In this document: positions 51,305 through 60,790 of the stretch, one piece after another | Layout of the letters: the number at the start of each line of letters is the position of its first letter | Numbering within the stretch: position 1 is the stretch's first letter | Origin: Streptomyces sp. YIM 121038 | GTDB lineage: Bacteria > Actinomycetota > Actinomycetes > Streptomycetales > Streptomycetaceae | Length of the DNA: 64,000 nucleotides | Assembly: GCF_006088715.1 (NCBI RefSeq) | Contig: NZ_CP030771.1 | Location: forward strand, 8,244,001-8,308,000 | Direction: 5' to 3' | Position numbers and translations under genes: made by a program | The notes under the pieces: model-generated | Database searches by the model: none | Seen by the model: the letters and a program-made list of their open reading frames with translations, nothing else | Told to the model about the DNA's origin: nothing

Positions 51305-52645
51305 GTGTCCCCGACTCCCCGCCGCGTCACGGCGGTCGACACGTACGACATACGGTTCCCCACCTCGCGGGAGCTCGACGGGTCCGACGCGATGAACCCG
51401 GACCCCGACTACTCGGCCGCCTACGTCGTCCTGCGCACCGACGCCGAGGACGGCCACGAAGGACACGGCTTCACCTTCACCATCGGGCGCGGCAACGACG
51501 TCCAGGTCGCCGCCGTCGACGCGCTGCGCGCCCATGTCGTCGGCCGCCCCCTGGACACGCTCTGCGCCGACCCGGGCACCCTCCACCGCGACCTGGTCGG
51601 GGACAGCCAACTGCGCTGGCTCGGCCCCGAGAAGGGCGTGATGCACATGGCCATCGGCGCCGTCGTCAACGCCGTCTGGGACCTGGCGGCCAAGCGCGCC
51701 GCCAAGCCGCTGTGGAAGCTGCTCGCCGACGCGGACCCGGCCTGGCTCGTCTCCCAGATCGACTTCCGCTACATCGCCGACGCGCTCACGCCCGAGGACG
51801 CCCTCGCGCTCCTGCGCACGGGCCGCGACGGCGCGCGGCGGCGCGAGGCCCGGCTGCGGGAGCACGGCTACCCCGGCTACACCACATCCCCCGGCTGGCT
51901 CGGCTACAGCGACGAGAAACTCACCCGGCTCGCCCGCCAGGCCGTCGCCGACGGCTTCACCCAGATCAAGCTCAAGGTCGGCGCCGACCTCGCCGACGAC
52001 GTCCGCCGCTGCCGCGCCGCCCGCGCCGCCATCGGCCCCGGCATCCGCCTCGCCATCGACGCCAACCAGCGCTGGAACCGAGACGAGGCGGTGCGCTGGA
52101 CCCGCGCCCTCGCCGAGTTCGACCCGTACTGGGTGGAGGAGCCCACCAGCCCCGACGACGTCCTCGCGCACGCCGCGATCCGCGACGCCGTCGCCCCCGT
52201 GAAGGTCGCCACCGGCGAACACGTGCAGAACCGCATCGTGTTCAAGCAGCTGCTCCAGGCGGGCGCCGTCGACGTCCTCCAGATCGACGCGGCCCGCGTC
52301 GGCGGCGTCAACGAGAACCTCGCCATCCTGCTGCTCGCCGCCCGCTTCGGCGTGCCGGTGTGCCCGCACGCGGGCGGCGTCGGCCTGTGCGAACTCGTCC
52401 AGCACCTGTCGATGTTCGACTACGTGGCCCTGTCCGGCACCACCGAGAACCGCGTCATCGAGTACGTCGACCACCTCCACGAGCACTTCACCGACCCCGT
52501 GGAGGTACGTGCCGGGCACTACGCGGCGCCCACCGCCCCCGGCTTCTCGGCGACGATGCGCGCCGAGTCCATCGCCCGCTACACCTACCCCGACGGAGCG
52601 TTCTGGGCCGCCGACCGCGCCCGGCGCGAGGGAGCAGCCGCATGA
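51305..52645 (+). CDS. L-fuconate dehydratase (enolase superfamily)
   Basis: 446 aa. Mandelate-racemase-type barrel with the family-specific stretch [14 protein letters not shown] and [12 protein letters not shown] (Lys-x-Lys base), metal ligands in [18 protein letters not shown] and ATGEHVQNR, and His in [11 protein letters not shown]. Converts L-fuconate to 2-keto-3-deoxy-L-fuconate. GTG 51305 is 6 bp after GGAAAGG. Best-recognised marker that this operon is for L-fucose. Confidence 0.93.
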   Translation: MSPTPRRVTAVDTYDIRFPTSRELDGSDAMNPDPDYSAAYVVLRTDAEDGHEGHGFTFTIGRGNDVQVAAVDALRAHVVGRPLDTLCADPGTLHRDLVGDSQLRWLGPEKGVMHMAIGAVVNAVWDLAAKRAAKPLWKLLADADPAWLVSQIDFRYIADALTPEDALALLRTGRDGARRREARLREHGYPGYTTSPGWLGYSDEKLTRLARQAVADGFTQIKLKVGADLADDVRRCRAARAAIGPGIRLAIDANQRWNRDEAVRWTRALAEFDPYWVEEPTSPDDVLAHAAIRDAVAPVKVATGEHVQNRIVFKQLLQAGAVDVLQIDAARVGGVNENLAILLLAARFGVPVCPHAGGVGLCELVQHLSMFDYVALSGTTENRVIEYVDHLHEHFTDPVEVRAGHYAAPTAPGFSATMRAESIARYTYPDGAFWAADRARREGAAA

Positions 52646-53400
52646 CGGACTTCGAGGGCCTCAGCGCCCTGGTCACCGGGGGAGCCTCCGGCATCGGCCG
52701 GGCCACCGCCGACCTCCTCGCCGCGCGCGGCGCCCGCGTCGCCGTGCTCGACCGGGACCCGGACGGCGTGCCCGAGCCGCTGCGCGCGTACACCGCCGAC
52801 GTCACCGACGACACGGCGGTACGGGCCGCCGTCGCGGCGGCCGCCGCCGACCTCGGCGGCCTGGACGTCCTCGTCAACAACGCGGGCATCGGCGCGCAGG
52901 GCACCGTGGCCGACCACGACGACGCGCAGTGGCACGCCGTCCTCGACGTCAACGTCCTCGGCCTGGTCCGCACGACCCGCGCCGCCCTGCCGCACCTGCG
53001 CCGCTCCGCGCACGCGGCGATCGTCAACACCTGCTCCATCGCCGCCACCGCGGGACTTCCGCAGCGCGCCCTGTACTCGGCGTCCAAGGGCGCCGTACTG
53101 TCCCTCACGCTCGCCATGGCCGCCGACCACGTCCGCGAGGGCATCCGCGTGAACTGCGTCAACCCCGGCACCGTCGACACCCCCTGGGTCGCCCGGCTCC
53201 TGGACGCCGCCCCCGCCCCGGCCGCCGAGCGCACCGCCCTGGCCGCGCGCCAGCCCACCGGCCGCCTGGTGCGCGCCGAGGAGGTCGCGGCGGCCATCGC
53301 CTACCTCGCGAGCCCCCTGTCCGGCGCCACCACCGGCACGGCGCTCGCCGTGGACGGCGGTATGCAGGGCCTGCGGCTCAGGCCGGCGGCCCCCCGGTGA
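52642..53400 (+). CDS. SDR oxidoreductase, probable 2-keto-3-deoxy-L-fuconate dehydrogenase
   Basis: 252 aa classical [19 protein letters not shown], catalytic Ser in NTCSIAA, YSASK (Tyr, Lys), and [10 protein letters not shown]. Overlaps the dehydratase by 4 bp (ATGA). The placement directly after L-fuconate dehydratase fits oxidation of its product to the 2,4-diketo compound; L-fucose dehydrogenase is the other possibility. Confidence 0.9.
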   Translation: MTDFEGLSALVTGGASGIGRATADLLAARGARVAVLDRDPDGVPEPLRAYTADVTDDTAVRAAVAAAAADLGGLDVLVNNAGIGAQGTVADHDDAQWHAVLDVNVLGLVRTTRAALPHLRRSAHAAIVNTCSIAATAGLPQRALYSASKGAVLSLTLAMAADHVREGIRVNCVNPGTVDTPWVARLLDAAPAPAAERTALAARQPTGRLVRAEEVAAAIAYLASPLSGATTGTALAVDGGMQGLRLRPAAPR

Positions 53401-54407
53401 ACGGCATGCGCACCCGGCGCCTGGGCCGCGGCCCGGTCGCCGTCGGCGAACTGTCCCTCGGCGGCGCGGGCCTGGGCAACCTCTACGCGCCGGTCGGCGA
53501 CGAGACCGCCGCCCAAGCCCTGGAAGTGGCCTGGGACGCGGGCCTGCGCACCTTCGACACGGCCCCGCACTACGGCCTCGGCCTGTCCGAACGGCGGCTC
53601 GGCGCGGCCCTGCGCGGGCGCCCCCGCGACGCGTACACCCTCTCCACCAAGGTGGGGCGGCTCCTGGAGCCGGTCACCGGCCCCGTCCACGGCGACGACC
53701 TGGCCGACGGCGGCTTCGCCGTGCCCGCCGCGCACCGCCGCCGCTGGGACTTCAGCGCGGACGGCGTGCGCCGCTCCCTGGAGTCGAGCCTGACCCGCCT
53801 CGGCCTCGACCGCGTGGACGTCGTCTACCTCCACGACCCCGACGACCACGGCGAACAGGCCTTCCGCGAGGGCTATCCGGCCCTGGAGCGGCTGCGCGCC
53901 GAAGGCGTCGTGGGCGCGATCGGCGTGGGCATGAACCAGGCCCGGATGCTCACGCGCTTCGTGTGCGACACCGACGTCGACGCCGTGCTGTGCGCGGGCC
54001 GCTACACCCTCCTGGACCACTCGGCGCTGCCCGCCCTGCTGCCCGCCGCGCACGCGCGCGGCGTGTCCGTCGTCATCGGCGGCGTCTTCAACTCCGGCCT
54101 CCTCGCCGACCCCCGGGACGGGGCCCGCTTCGACTACGCGCAGGCGCCGCCCGCGCTGCTCGACCGCGCCCGGCGGCTGCGCGAGGTCGCCGCACGGCAC
54201 GGCGTCGGGCTGCGCGCCGCGGCCCTGGCCTTCCCGTTCGGGCACCCGGCCGTGACGAGCGTGCTCGTCGGCGTCCACGGCCCGGACCAGGTCCGCGACG
54301 CCGTGGCGCAGTTCGCCGTGGACGTGCCCGCCGCCTTCTGGGACCGCGCGCGGGCCGATGGCCTGCTGCCGCCGCACGTGCCCGTACCGGGGGAGGAGCT
54401 GCCGTGA
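53397..54407 (+). CDS. Aldo/keto reductase, probable L-fucose (D-threo-aldose) dehydrogenase
   Basis: 336 aa AKR. FDTAPHYGLGLSERRLG carries the catalytic Asp and Tyr, STKVGRLL the Lys, and VDVVYLHDPDDH the His. Similar to D-threo-aldose 1-dehydrogenases that oxidise L-fucose to its lactone. GTG 53397 overlaps the SDR stop; the ATG three codons later is an alternative start. Confidence 0.9.
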   Translation: MNGMRTRRLGRGPVAVGELSLGGAGLGNLYAPVGDETAAQALEVAWDAGLRTFDTAPHYGLGLSERRLGAALRGRPRDAYTLSTKVGRLLEPVTGPVHGDDLADGGFAVPAAHRRRWDFSADGVRRSLESSLTRLGLDRVDVVYLHDPDDHGEQAFREGYPALERLRAEGVVGAIGVGMNQARMLTRFVCDTDVDAVLCAGRYTLLDHSALPALLPAAHARGVSVVIGGVFNSGLLADPRDGARFDYAQAPPALLDRARRLREVAARHGVGLRAAALAFPFGHPAVTSVLVGVHGPDQVRDAVAQFAVDVPAAFWDRARADGLLPPHVPVPGEELP

Positions 54408-55354
54408 CGAGCCGGACCGAAGGGGCAACCACCGCTCCGGAGGCGGTCGTCGACGCCCATCACCACGTGTGGGACCTCGCCGTGCGCGACCAGGACTGGA
54501 TCACCGGGCCCGCGCTGGCCCCGCTGCGGCGCGACTTCACGCTCGCGGACCTCGCGCCGCACGCCCGCGCGCACGGCGTCACCGCCACCGTCCTCGTGCA
54601 GACCGTCACCGTGCCCGAGGAGACCCCGGAGCTCCTGGCCCTCGCGGCGGACGGCGGCCTGGTCGCCGGGGTGGTCGGCTGGACCGACCTCACCCGGCCC
54701 GGCGTCGCCGACACCCTGGCCGCGCTCCGCGAACTCCCCGGCGGGCGCCGCCTGGTGGGCATCCGCCACCAGGTGCAGAGCGAACCCGACCCCGAGTGGC
54801 TGCTGCGCGCGGACACGCGGCGCGGCCTCGCCGCCGTGGCGGACGCGGGGCTCGCGTACGACCTCGTGGTGCGCCCGGACCAGCTGGCGCGGTGCGCCGA
54901 GGCGGCCGCACGCCTGCCCCACCTCACCTTCGTCCTCGACCACCTGGGCAAACCGCCCGTGGCCTCCGGCGCCCTCGAACCCTGGGCGGCGTCGCTGCGC
55001 GCCCTCGCGGCCCTGCCGAACACCGTGTGCAAGCTGTCCGGCCTGGTGACCGAAGCCGACTGGACGGCCTGGACGGTGGCCGACCTCAGGCCCTACGCGG
55101 ACACCGTCCTGGACGCCTTCGGGCCCGGGCGCCTGATGTTCGGCTCGGACTGGCCGGTGTGCGGGCTCGCCGCCTCGTACGCCCAAGTCGTCGACGCCGC
55201 ACGGGCGGTGACGGCGGACCTGAGCGCCGCCGAGCGCGCGCGGGTGTTCGCGGGCACGGCCCGGCGCGTGTACGGCCTGCCGGAGCCGGACCGGGCCGAG
55301 GCGGGCGGCCTCAGCCCTCCGGGTCCCGCTGCTCCGCAGGGACCGCCGGGGTGA
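54404..55354 (+). CDS. Amidohydrolase_2-type L-fuconolactonase
   Basis: 316 aa. VVDAHHHVWDL, the metal His pair, LDHLGKPPV, and GSDWPVC (Asp) are the lactonase signatures; IRHQVQSEPDPEWL is typical of fuconolactonases. Hydrolyses L-fucono-lactone to L-fuconate. GTG 54404 overlaps the AKR stop. The extended C-terminal Pro/Gly-rich end runs 44 bp into the convergent acidic-protein gene, so the last ~15 codons are read on both strands. Confidence 0.9.
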   Translation: MTSRTEGATTAPEAVVDAHHHVWDLAVRDQDWITGPALAPLRRDFTLADLAPHARAHGVTATVLVQTVTVPEETPELLALAADGGLVAGVVGWTDLTRPGVADTLAALRELPGGRRLVGIRHQVQSEPDPEWLLRADTRRGLAAVADAGLAYDLVVRPDQLARCAEAAARLPHLTFVLDHLGKPPVASGALEPWAASLRALAALPNTVCKLSGLVTEADWTAWTVADLRPYADTVLDAFGPGRLMFGSDWPVCGLAASYAQVVDAARAVTADLSAAERARVFAGTARRVYGLPEPDRAEAGGLSPPGPAAPQGPPG

Positions 55355-55556
55355 CCCCGGCAGGCCCCTCCGGCGGCAGGGCCTCCTCCTCGGGGTACTC
55401 CTCGGTCTTGGGGCCGTGCGTGCCGCGCGGCGGCCCCGCCCAGATCCCCAGGTCGTCGAGGTCGTCGAGGTCGTCGAGGTCGTCGAGGTCGTCGGGTACG
55501 TCGGGTGCGGCGGACACGCCGTCCGGGTCGGCGGTCGGAGCGTCAGGATCGGTCAT
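55311..55556 (-). CDS. Acidic DDL-repeat small protein, end of CHAT locus B operon
   Basis: 81 aa, strongly acidic. A 9-bp tandem repeat encodes DDLDDLDDLDDLDDLG (about residues 21-36), followed by IWAGPPRGTHGPKTEEYPEEE. ATG 55556 is 6 bp after GAGGAG and overlaps the upstream membrane-protein gene by 14 bp, so it is the last cistron. No recognised family. Convergent overlap of 44 bp with the lactonase gene. Confidence 0.7.
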   Translation of the reverse strand: MTDPDAPTADPDGVSAAPDVPDDLDDLDDLDDLDDLGIWAGPPRGTHGPKTEEYPEEEALPPEGPAGVTPAVPAEQRDPEG

Positions 55557-56196
55557 CGGTGTCTCCTCGGGTCCGGCGGCGTGGTTCATAGATCTCCACG
55601 AGGTCCAGGTCGGTCGCTCGTACGTACAGGCCGCCCGTGCCGGGCAGCCGCGGCCCGAACGCGCCGTCGGCCTCCATGCGGTACTGGGATTCCAGGAAGA
55701 GGTCGCCGGGCTGGGGGTAGGCGGAGGCGCGCGAGCGCGTGCCGTACCAGCCTCCCGCCCAGCCGCCGTTCTTGAGCCGCACCCGCACGAAACACGCCCC
55801 CCGGTCCTGGAACAGGGCGTCCCAGGCCGTGGGGGTGCGCTCGTGCAGGGCCGCGCGCCGCCGCCGCGTCCAGCGGGCCTCCACCCAGGCCAGCAGGGCG
55901 GGCACGGCGACGGCGAGCAGCAGCAGGCACAGGCCGAACGCGCGCGGACGGTCCGCCACACCGGCGAGGGCCGTCCTCCCGCCGCCCCGCAGCAGCCGGA
56001 CGAGCTGCGGCCCCGCGGCCATCAGATACACCGTGTCGAGCAGCACGCCCACACCCAGGGCGCGCAGGATCCGGTTGCCGCTCTCCTGCTCGGCCTCCCG
56101 GATGCCGAGGAAGCCCTCCCTGGCGAAGAGGTACGTGGTCCCGGGCAGCACGAGGAGCACCACGATCGCCAGCTGCTGGACCGTGCCGGGGGTCAT
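55543..56196 (-). CDS. DUF6338-like membrane protein
   Basis: 217 aa. Three or so N-terminal membrane helices (about 6-24, 45-62, 86-104), then a soluble C-terminal beta domain (DRGACFVRVRLKNGGWAGGWYGTRSRASAYPQPGDLFLESQYRM-type, ending in LYVRATDLDLVEIYEP) that resembles an SH3-like fold. ATG 56196 overlaps the upstream stop (ATGA). The assignment to DUF6338 is from its overall pattern. Likely anchors or receives the signal of the CHAT locus at the membrane. Confidence 0.78.
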   Translation of the reverse strand: MTPGTVQQLAIVVLLVLPGTTYLFAREGFLGIREAEQESGNRILRALGVGVLLDTVYLMAAGPQLVRLLRGGGRTALAGVADRPRAFGLCLLLLAVAVPALLAWVEARWTRRRRAALHERTPTAWDALFQDRGACFVRVRLKNGGWAGGWYGTRSRASAYPQPGDLFLESQYRMEADGAFGPRLPGTGGLYVRATDLDLVEIYEPRRRTRGDTDDRS

Positions 56197-57296
56197 TCAC
56201 GTGCCTTTCGCCGGGTCCGGCGGCCGCGCCTGCCGCCCCCGCCACCGGACGTGTCGCCCCGTCGGGCCTCCCAGGCCACACCTTGCGCCAGTTTCCGCAG
56301 ATCGTCCAGGTCGCCGAGGTGCGCGCGCAGCTTCACCCAGTCGCCCTGCGCGCGGCCGATCCGCGTCAGCTCCCGCCCGGCCCGGCCCAGCAGTTCGGCC
56401 GCGGCCGCCTCGTCGTCCCGGGCCCGGGAGAGGCGGCCGAGCACCAGCAGGAGGAAGGCGGCGAGCATGCGGTGCGGCTCCCGCGTGCGCCTCTCCAGGA
56501 GGAGCAGCGCACGCGAGAAGCAGGTCGCCGCGCGGTCGAGCCGGGCACGGCCCAGGCTCTCCACCCCGTCGACGACGAGGGCGCACACCTGGGACAGCAC
56601 GCCGGGGCCGAGGGCCGGTGCGTCCGGCAGGCCGGCGAGCGTCCGGTCCGCCTCCTGAAGGAGCCGCACGGTCTCGCGCCGCTGCGGGCGGGCCCCGCCC
56701 ATCGACTCGGTGAGGACCAGGACGTGGTCCAGTACGCCGACGGCGTCCGCCGCCCGCCCCCGGGCGAGGAGGGCCGCGCCGAGCAGCAGGCAGGCGCGCG
56801 CCGTCTGCGGCCGCAGCCCCGCCGCGGCGAAGACGGAGCGGCAGTCCTGGAGGAAGGCCAGCTCGCGCTCGCCCGTGGGCTGCCCGGACTCCAGGGCGAG
56901 CAGGGCGTTGCTCCCCGCCTTGACCAGCGTCTCGCGCGCGTCGGCCCGGCGGCAGTGCGTCCAGCTCTCCAGATACGAGGCGAGCCCGCGGGCGAGGTCA
57001 CCGGAGCGGCTGTGGGCCACGCCCAGGTTGAGGCGCACGTGGCCGAGGAGGGCGTCGTCGGCCGCGGCCTGCTCGGTGGCGATCCGCAGGGCCCGCTCTC
57101 CGGTGCTGACCGCCTCGTCGTAGCGCTCCTCGTCCGCGTAGGCCAGACAGAGGCAGCCGAGCAGATAGCTCAGGGTGTCGGGGGCGGTGGTGCGCCGGAG
57201 CTGGGGCAGTTCGACGAGCTGGAGGTGCGCGATCCGCGCGTACGCGGGCATCCGCTCCAGCTCCGCGAAGTCCCGGGCGGGCGGGGGCGGCTTCAC
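56193..57296 (-). CDS. TPR-like helical-repeat protein of CHAT locus B
   Basis: 367 aa, nearly all helical: repeated pairs such as YDEAVSTGERALRIATEQ, GLASYLESWTHC, DAVGVLDHVLVLTES, RLDRAATCFSRALLLLERR. Basic Gly/Arg-rich C-terminal tail (GGGGGRRGRRTRRKA). GTG 57296 overlaps the CHAT stop (GTGA). No catalytic motif. Probably a scaffold or sensor binding the CHAT protein. Confidence 0.82.
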   Translation of the reverse strand: MKPPPPARDFAELERMPAYARIAHLQLVELPQLRRTTAPDTLSYLLGCLCLAYADEERYDEAVSTGERALRIATEQAAADDALLGHVRLNLGVAHSRSGDLARGLASYLESWTHCRRADARETLVKAGSNALLALESGQPTGERELAFLQDCRSVFAAAGLRPQTARACLLLGAALLARGRAADAVGVLDHVLVLTESMGGARPQRRETVRLLQEADRTLAGLPDAPALGPGVLSQVCALVVDGVESLGRARLDRAATCFSRALLLLERRTREPHRMLAAFLLLVLGRLSRARDDEAAAAELLGRAGRELTRIGRAQGDWVKLRAHLGDLDDLRKLAQGVAWEARRGDTSGGGGGRRGRRTRRKARE

Positions 57297-60200
57297 GTGC
57301 CCACCAGCGCGAAGGGCGCCCACAAGTAGGGGTGGGCGAAGGGCTGTTCAGGCACCCCTACGGACGAAAGGCGGTGCCGGACGCCGTCGGGAAGCCAGTC
57401 CAGGGCGAGCAGTGCGGACAGGGGCGCGGACCGCAGCCACAGCTGGGCCGCCCGCAGGGCCCGCGCGGGCGTGGGCGGTCCGGGCGGCGCCTGCCCGGGG
57501 CCCGGGTCGGCGTCGAGGCCGAGCAGCCGCCGGTAGCAGGCGAGCATCAGCAGGACGGCCGCGCTGTCGCGGGCCTCCCACTGCGTGCAGACGACCCCGG
57601 CCCCGCCCGCGAGCATGATGCCCGTGGGCAGGCCGATCGCCTCGTCGGGCAGCCGGGCGTCGACCAGACCCGACTCGCAGGCGGACAGCGTCACGAGCCG
57701 GGCGCGCTCCAGCGGCCGGGGCCGGGCGTCCAGCAGGTCGGCCAGGGTGACGCGGCCGCCGTCCAGGTCGAGCCCCGAGGCCAGCGGATCGCCGGGGTCG
57801 TAGGCGCCGTGGCAGGCCAGATGCACATGGGTGGCGCGGGACAGGCCGGTCAGCAGGTCCCGGGTCACGTGGTGGCCCTCGCCGACGGCGGCGAAGAGAC
57901 GGGTGAGCGCCGCCGCCTCCTGCGCGGCCAGCAGGCCGCTGTCCGCGCCGGAGTCGGACGCCGCGACGAGGACCGGGACGGACGGCGCGGCCCCGGCCCG
58001 CCGCCGGGCCGCGCGCAGCAGCCGCACCGAGGGGGCGTAGGCCACGGAGTGCGTGGCGAGCAGCGGTTCGCCGGTCGCGGGCAGCGTCGCGGCGTGCAGC
58101 GGAAGGTGGGCCAGGGGGCCGCAGGCCACCACGGTCGCGCCCGCCGCCGCGGGGCCGAGGGCGGCGGCGAGCGGCGCGACCAGACGGCTGCCGAGCCGGG
58201 CCAGCAGGGGCCGCAGCCCGCGCCCGTCGGCGCGCGCCGCCCCGGCGATCCCCTGGGCCAGGCCGGTGGCCTCCGTGGCGGTGAGCGGCGACCACACGGC
58301 TTCGAGGCCGGGCCCGGTGTCACTCCCGTGCCGGACGATCAGCGACACGCTCCCGGCCTGTGCGCAGGCGACGTAGCACAGCGGCTCCCCGGGGCGGGCC
58401 GCGGCACGGACGTCGGCCCACGTCGTGTGCCGGAGGAAGGTCTCCATGCCGGGCAGTTCCTGGATCCGCGCGACGGCGGCCGCCAGCGCGGCACGGGCCT
58501 CCCCGAGGAGCTCGCCCACCTCGTACTCGGCGGCCTCGACCTGCCGCCCGTCGCCCGCGGCGGAACGCGGCCTGCCCAGCTCGCGGTTGCGGGACTCCAG
58601 GGCCTGCACGGCCTCGGCGGCCCGTGCGTAGGCGGCGTGCGCCTGCGGGTCCGTCCGGGACACCTCCTTGAGCTGGGCCCGGTCCGGCGAGAGCGCCAGG
58701 TTGAAGGTGCGCGTCCGGCCCCGCTCCAGGCACAGCACCGCGTCCTGGAGCCGCCCCGCACGGGCGAGCGCGTAGGCGGCCCGCTGGTGCAGGTCCCCCG
58801 CCGACCTGAGGTGCCGCTCCCGCGACGCGCTCACCAGGCAGGACCGGAACAGCTCGTCGTCGGCCGCCACGGCCTGCCCGTACGCGGCGCTCGCCCGGGG
58901 CCAGTCGTCCCGCCCGGCGACGGCGTTCCCGAGGCCCGTCGCCACCTCGCGCAGCACCTCGGGGCGGTCCTGCGCCCGGTCCACCGCCGCTTCGAGGGCC
59001 GACAGCTCAAGGGCCCGCAGCTCGCTCTCCCGGGCCGGGTCGAGGGCCCGGCAGCGCCGGGCGGCGTCCGCCACCTGGCCGTGCGCGAGGGCGAGTTCCA
59101 CCCGGGTCGGCAGCCCCTCGTAGGCGTCGACGGCCTCCCGCACGTGGCGCAGGCCCTGCCGGGCCGTGGCCACCGGATCGTCGGCCGCGCCCCGCTCCGC
59201 CTGCCGGAGCAGGGCGAAGCCGAGCTTGGTGGTGGAGCGGGCCCACAGCTGCGGAGTGGTGTCCTTGGGGCGGTCCGCGAGGGCGGCCCGGTGCAGCCGC
59301 ACCTCCTCGTCGTACGCGCCGAGGGCGTGGGCGATGAGGGCCAGCTTGTCGCGGGTGCTGGACGCCTCGGTGCGGTCCCCGACGCGTTCGTAGATCCGCA
59401 GTGCGCGCAGGGCGTGCTCACGGGCCCGGAGGTGGTTGTCCCGTCTGTCCCCGCGGACCCGCTTGCACAGCGACACCGCCAGCCTGGCCTGGGTGTTGGC
59501 CCACTGCTCGGGGTCGGTCTCCTCCGACTCGACCTCGTTGAGCCGTTCGTAGAGGCGGATCACCTGTTCCTGGTTCACGGCCGGGTCGCCCTGCTGCCGT
59601 ACGTTGTAGGCCCCCGCGAGGAGGCTCTGGGCGTCGCACCACAGGTATTTGGCGGCGGCGGGGTCGAGCCGTTCGACGACCGGCCGCAGCAGGCCGATGG
59701 CCTCCTCGATCTCCTCGGGGCCCGACTGGGTGCCCCGTTCGACGAGCACGACCGCCAGTTCGGTGCGGGCCCGCGCCCACGTCTCCGCGGACGTCTCGGG
59801 CGTCACCGCCTCCAGGGCCGTGCGCAGATGGCGCATCGCGTACTCCTGGTTGGCGCGGAAGTCGCCGATGGCCCGCCGCCCGTAGGTGCGCCCCACTTCG
59901 AGGTGGGCGACGGCCCGGGCCGTGGCGTCCTCGTCGTCGGCGAGGCCGCGGGCCGTGCGGAGCAGCAGACCGATGCCGCGTTCGACGTCGATCACGTCGC
60001 CTTCGCGGCGCATGGCGCACAGGGCCTGGCCCAGGCACATCCGGAGGGTGGCCCGCAGGCCGGGGTGGGCGTCGCCGTCGCCGAGCAGGTCGAGACCCTG
60101 CTCGGCCAGGTGCACGAGCTCGTCGACGAGCGGCCCGTGGGTGACGGACCGGCCGAGGCCGGGCGGCCACTTCGCGGCGATCCCTTCGAGGATCTCCAGC

Positions 60201-60667
60201 ACCCGCGCCGGTGGCGGCCCGTCCCCGGACTTGACGAGGAACGAGCCCGACTCCTCGGCCGGGAGGTCGTCCGACACGTAGGAGCGCAGGAAGACGGAGG
60301 CCGCCTCGAAGGGCAGACAGACGCTGCCGAACTCCTCCGCCTCCTCGGCGCTGACCGGGCCGAGCCGGTCCAGGAGGGCGTCCACATAGGTCTTCCGGTT
60401 CGCCTCGTCGGCCGTGGCCGAGGAGTCCGGCGGGCAGAAGAAGAACAGCTGCGGCACGGAGCGGCTGCCGTACACGAGCAGCGGAACGCCCCGGCGGGTC
60501 CTGGTCGCGCAGACCGGGCACGTGACCGCGGGGACCTCTCCGGCGATCACCTTCTCGACCAGGTCCGGCCGCGCGTCGGCGTCGACGGCCATGTACGTCT
60601 CGTCGTCCGCCGACGCGCCGCAGTCCTCGCAGTTCCAGCGGAACCGCAGGACGGACGAATAGTCCAT
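57293..60667 (-). CDS. Zinc-finger/TPR/CHAT caspase-like protein, locus B
   Basis: 1,124 aa. N-terminal CpXC-like zinc domain with two Cys pairs (NCEDCGAS and TCPVCATR) and LFFFCPPDS; a long TPR-like array (~200-700, e.g. RRAIGDFRANQEYAMRHLRTALEA); C-terminal CHAT domain (~780-1120) with putative dyad His953 in VHLACHGAYD and Cys997 in TLSACESGL. ATG 60667 follows GGGGGGAA; upstream in-frame GTG/ATG starts lack a site. First gene of a four-gene coupled operon. Same His-Cys spacing class as locus A (44 versus 41 residues). Target unknown. Confidence 0.9.
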   Translation of the reverse strand: MDYSSVLRFRWNCEDCGASADDETYMAVDADARPDLVEKVIAGEVPAVTCPVCATRTRRGVPLLVYGSRSVPQLFFFCPPDSSATADEANRKTYVDALLDRLGPVSAEEAEEFGSVCLPFEAASVFLRSYVSDDLPAEESGSFLVKSGDGPPPARVLEILEGIAAKWPPGLGRSVTHGPLVDELVHLAEQGLDLLGDGDAHPGLRATLRMCLGQALCAMRREGDVIDVERGIGLLLRTARGLADDEDATARAVAHLEVGRTYGRRAIGDFRANQEYAMRHLRTALEAVTPETSAETWARARTELAVVLVERGTQSGPEEIEEAIGLLRPVVERLDPAAAKYLWCDAQSLLAGAYNVRQQGDPAVNQEQVIRLYERLNEVESEETDPEQWANTQARLAVSLCKRVRGDRRDNHLRAREHALRALRIYERVGDRTEASSTRDKLALIAHALGAYDEEVRLHRAALADRPKDTTPQLWARSTTKLGFALLRQAERGAADDPVATARQGLRHVREAVDAYEGLPTRVELALAHGQVADAARRCRALDPARESELRALELSALEAAVDRAQDRPEVLREVATGLGNAVAGRDDWPRASAAYGQAVAADDELFRSCLVSASRERHLRSAGDLHQRAAYALARAGRLQDAVLCLERGRTRTFNLALSPDRAQLKEVSRTDPQAHAAYARAAEAVQALESRNRELGRPRSAAGDGRQVEAAEYEVGELLGEARAALAAAVARIQELPGMETFLRHTTWADVRAAARPGEPLCYVACAQAGSVSLIVRHGSDTGPGLEAVWSPLTATEATGLAQGIAGAARADGRGLRPLLARLGSRLVAPLAAALGPAAAGATVVACGPLAHLPLHAATLPATGEPLLATHSVAYAPSVRLLRAARRRAGAAPSVPVLVAASDSGADSGLLAAQEAAALTRLFAAVGEGHHVTRDLLTGLSRATHVHLACHGAYDPGDPLASGLDLDGGRVTLADLLDARPRPLERARLVTLSACESGLVDARLPDEAIGLPTGIMLAGGAGVVCTQWEARDSAAVLLMLACYRRLLGLDADPGPGQAPPGPPTPARALRAAQLWLRSAPLSALLALDWLPDGVRHRLSSVGVPEQPFAHPYLWAPFALVGT

Positions 60668-60790
60668 CGTTCCCCCCGAGAGCGCCCGCCCCACCCCCTG
60701 GCGCGAGCCCGTCCCTTCCCCTGGGGAGGAACGGTAGAGCCGGGCGCCGAGCGTGTCCAAGGCATGCGACAGGACGGGCATGCCGGAGTA

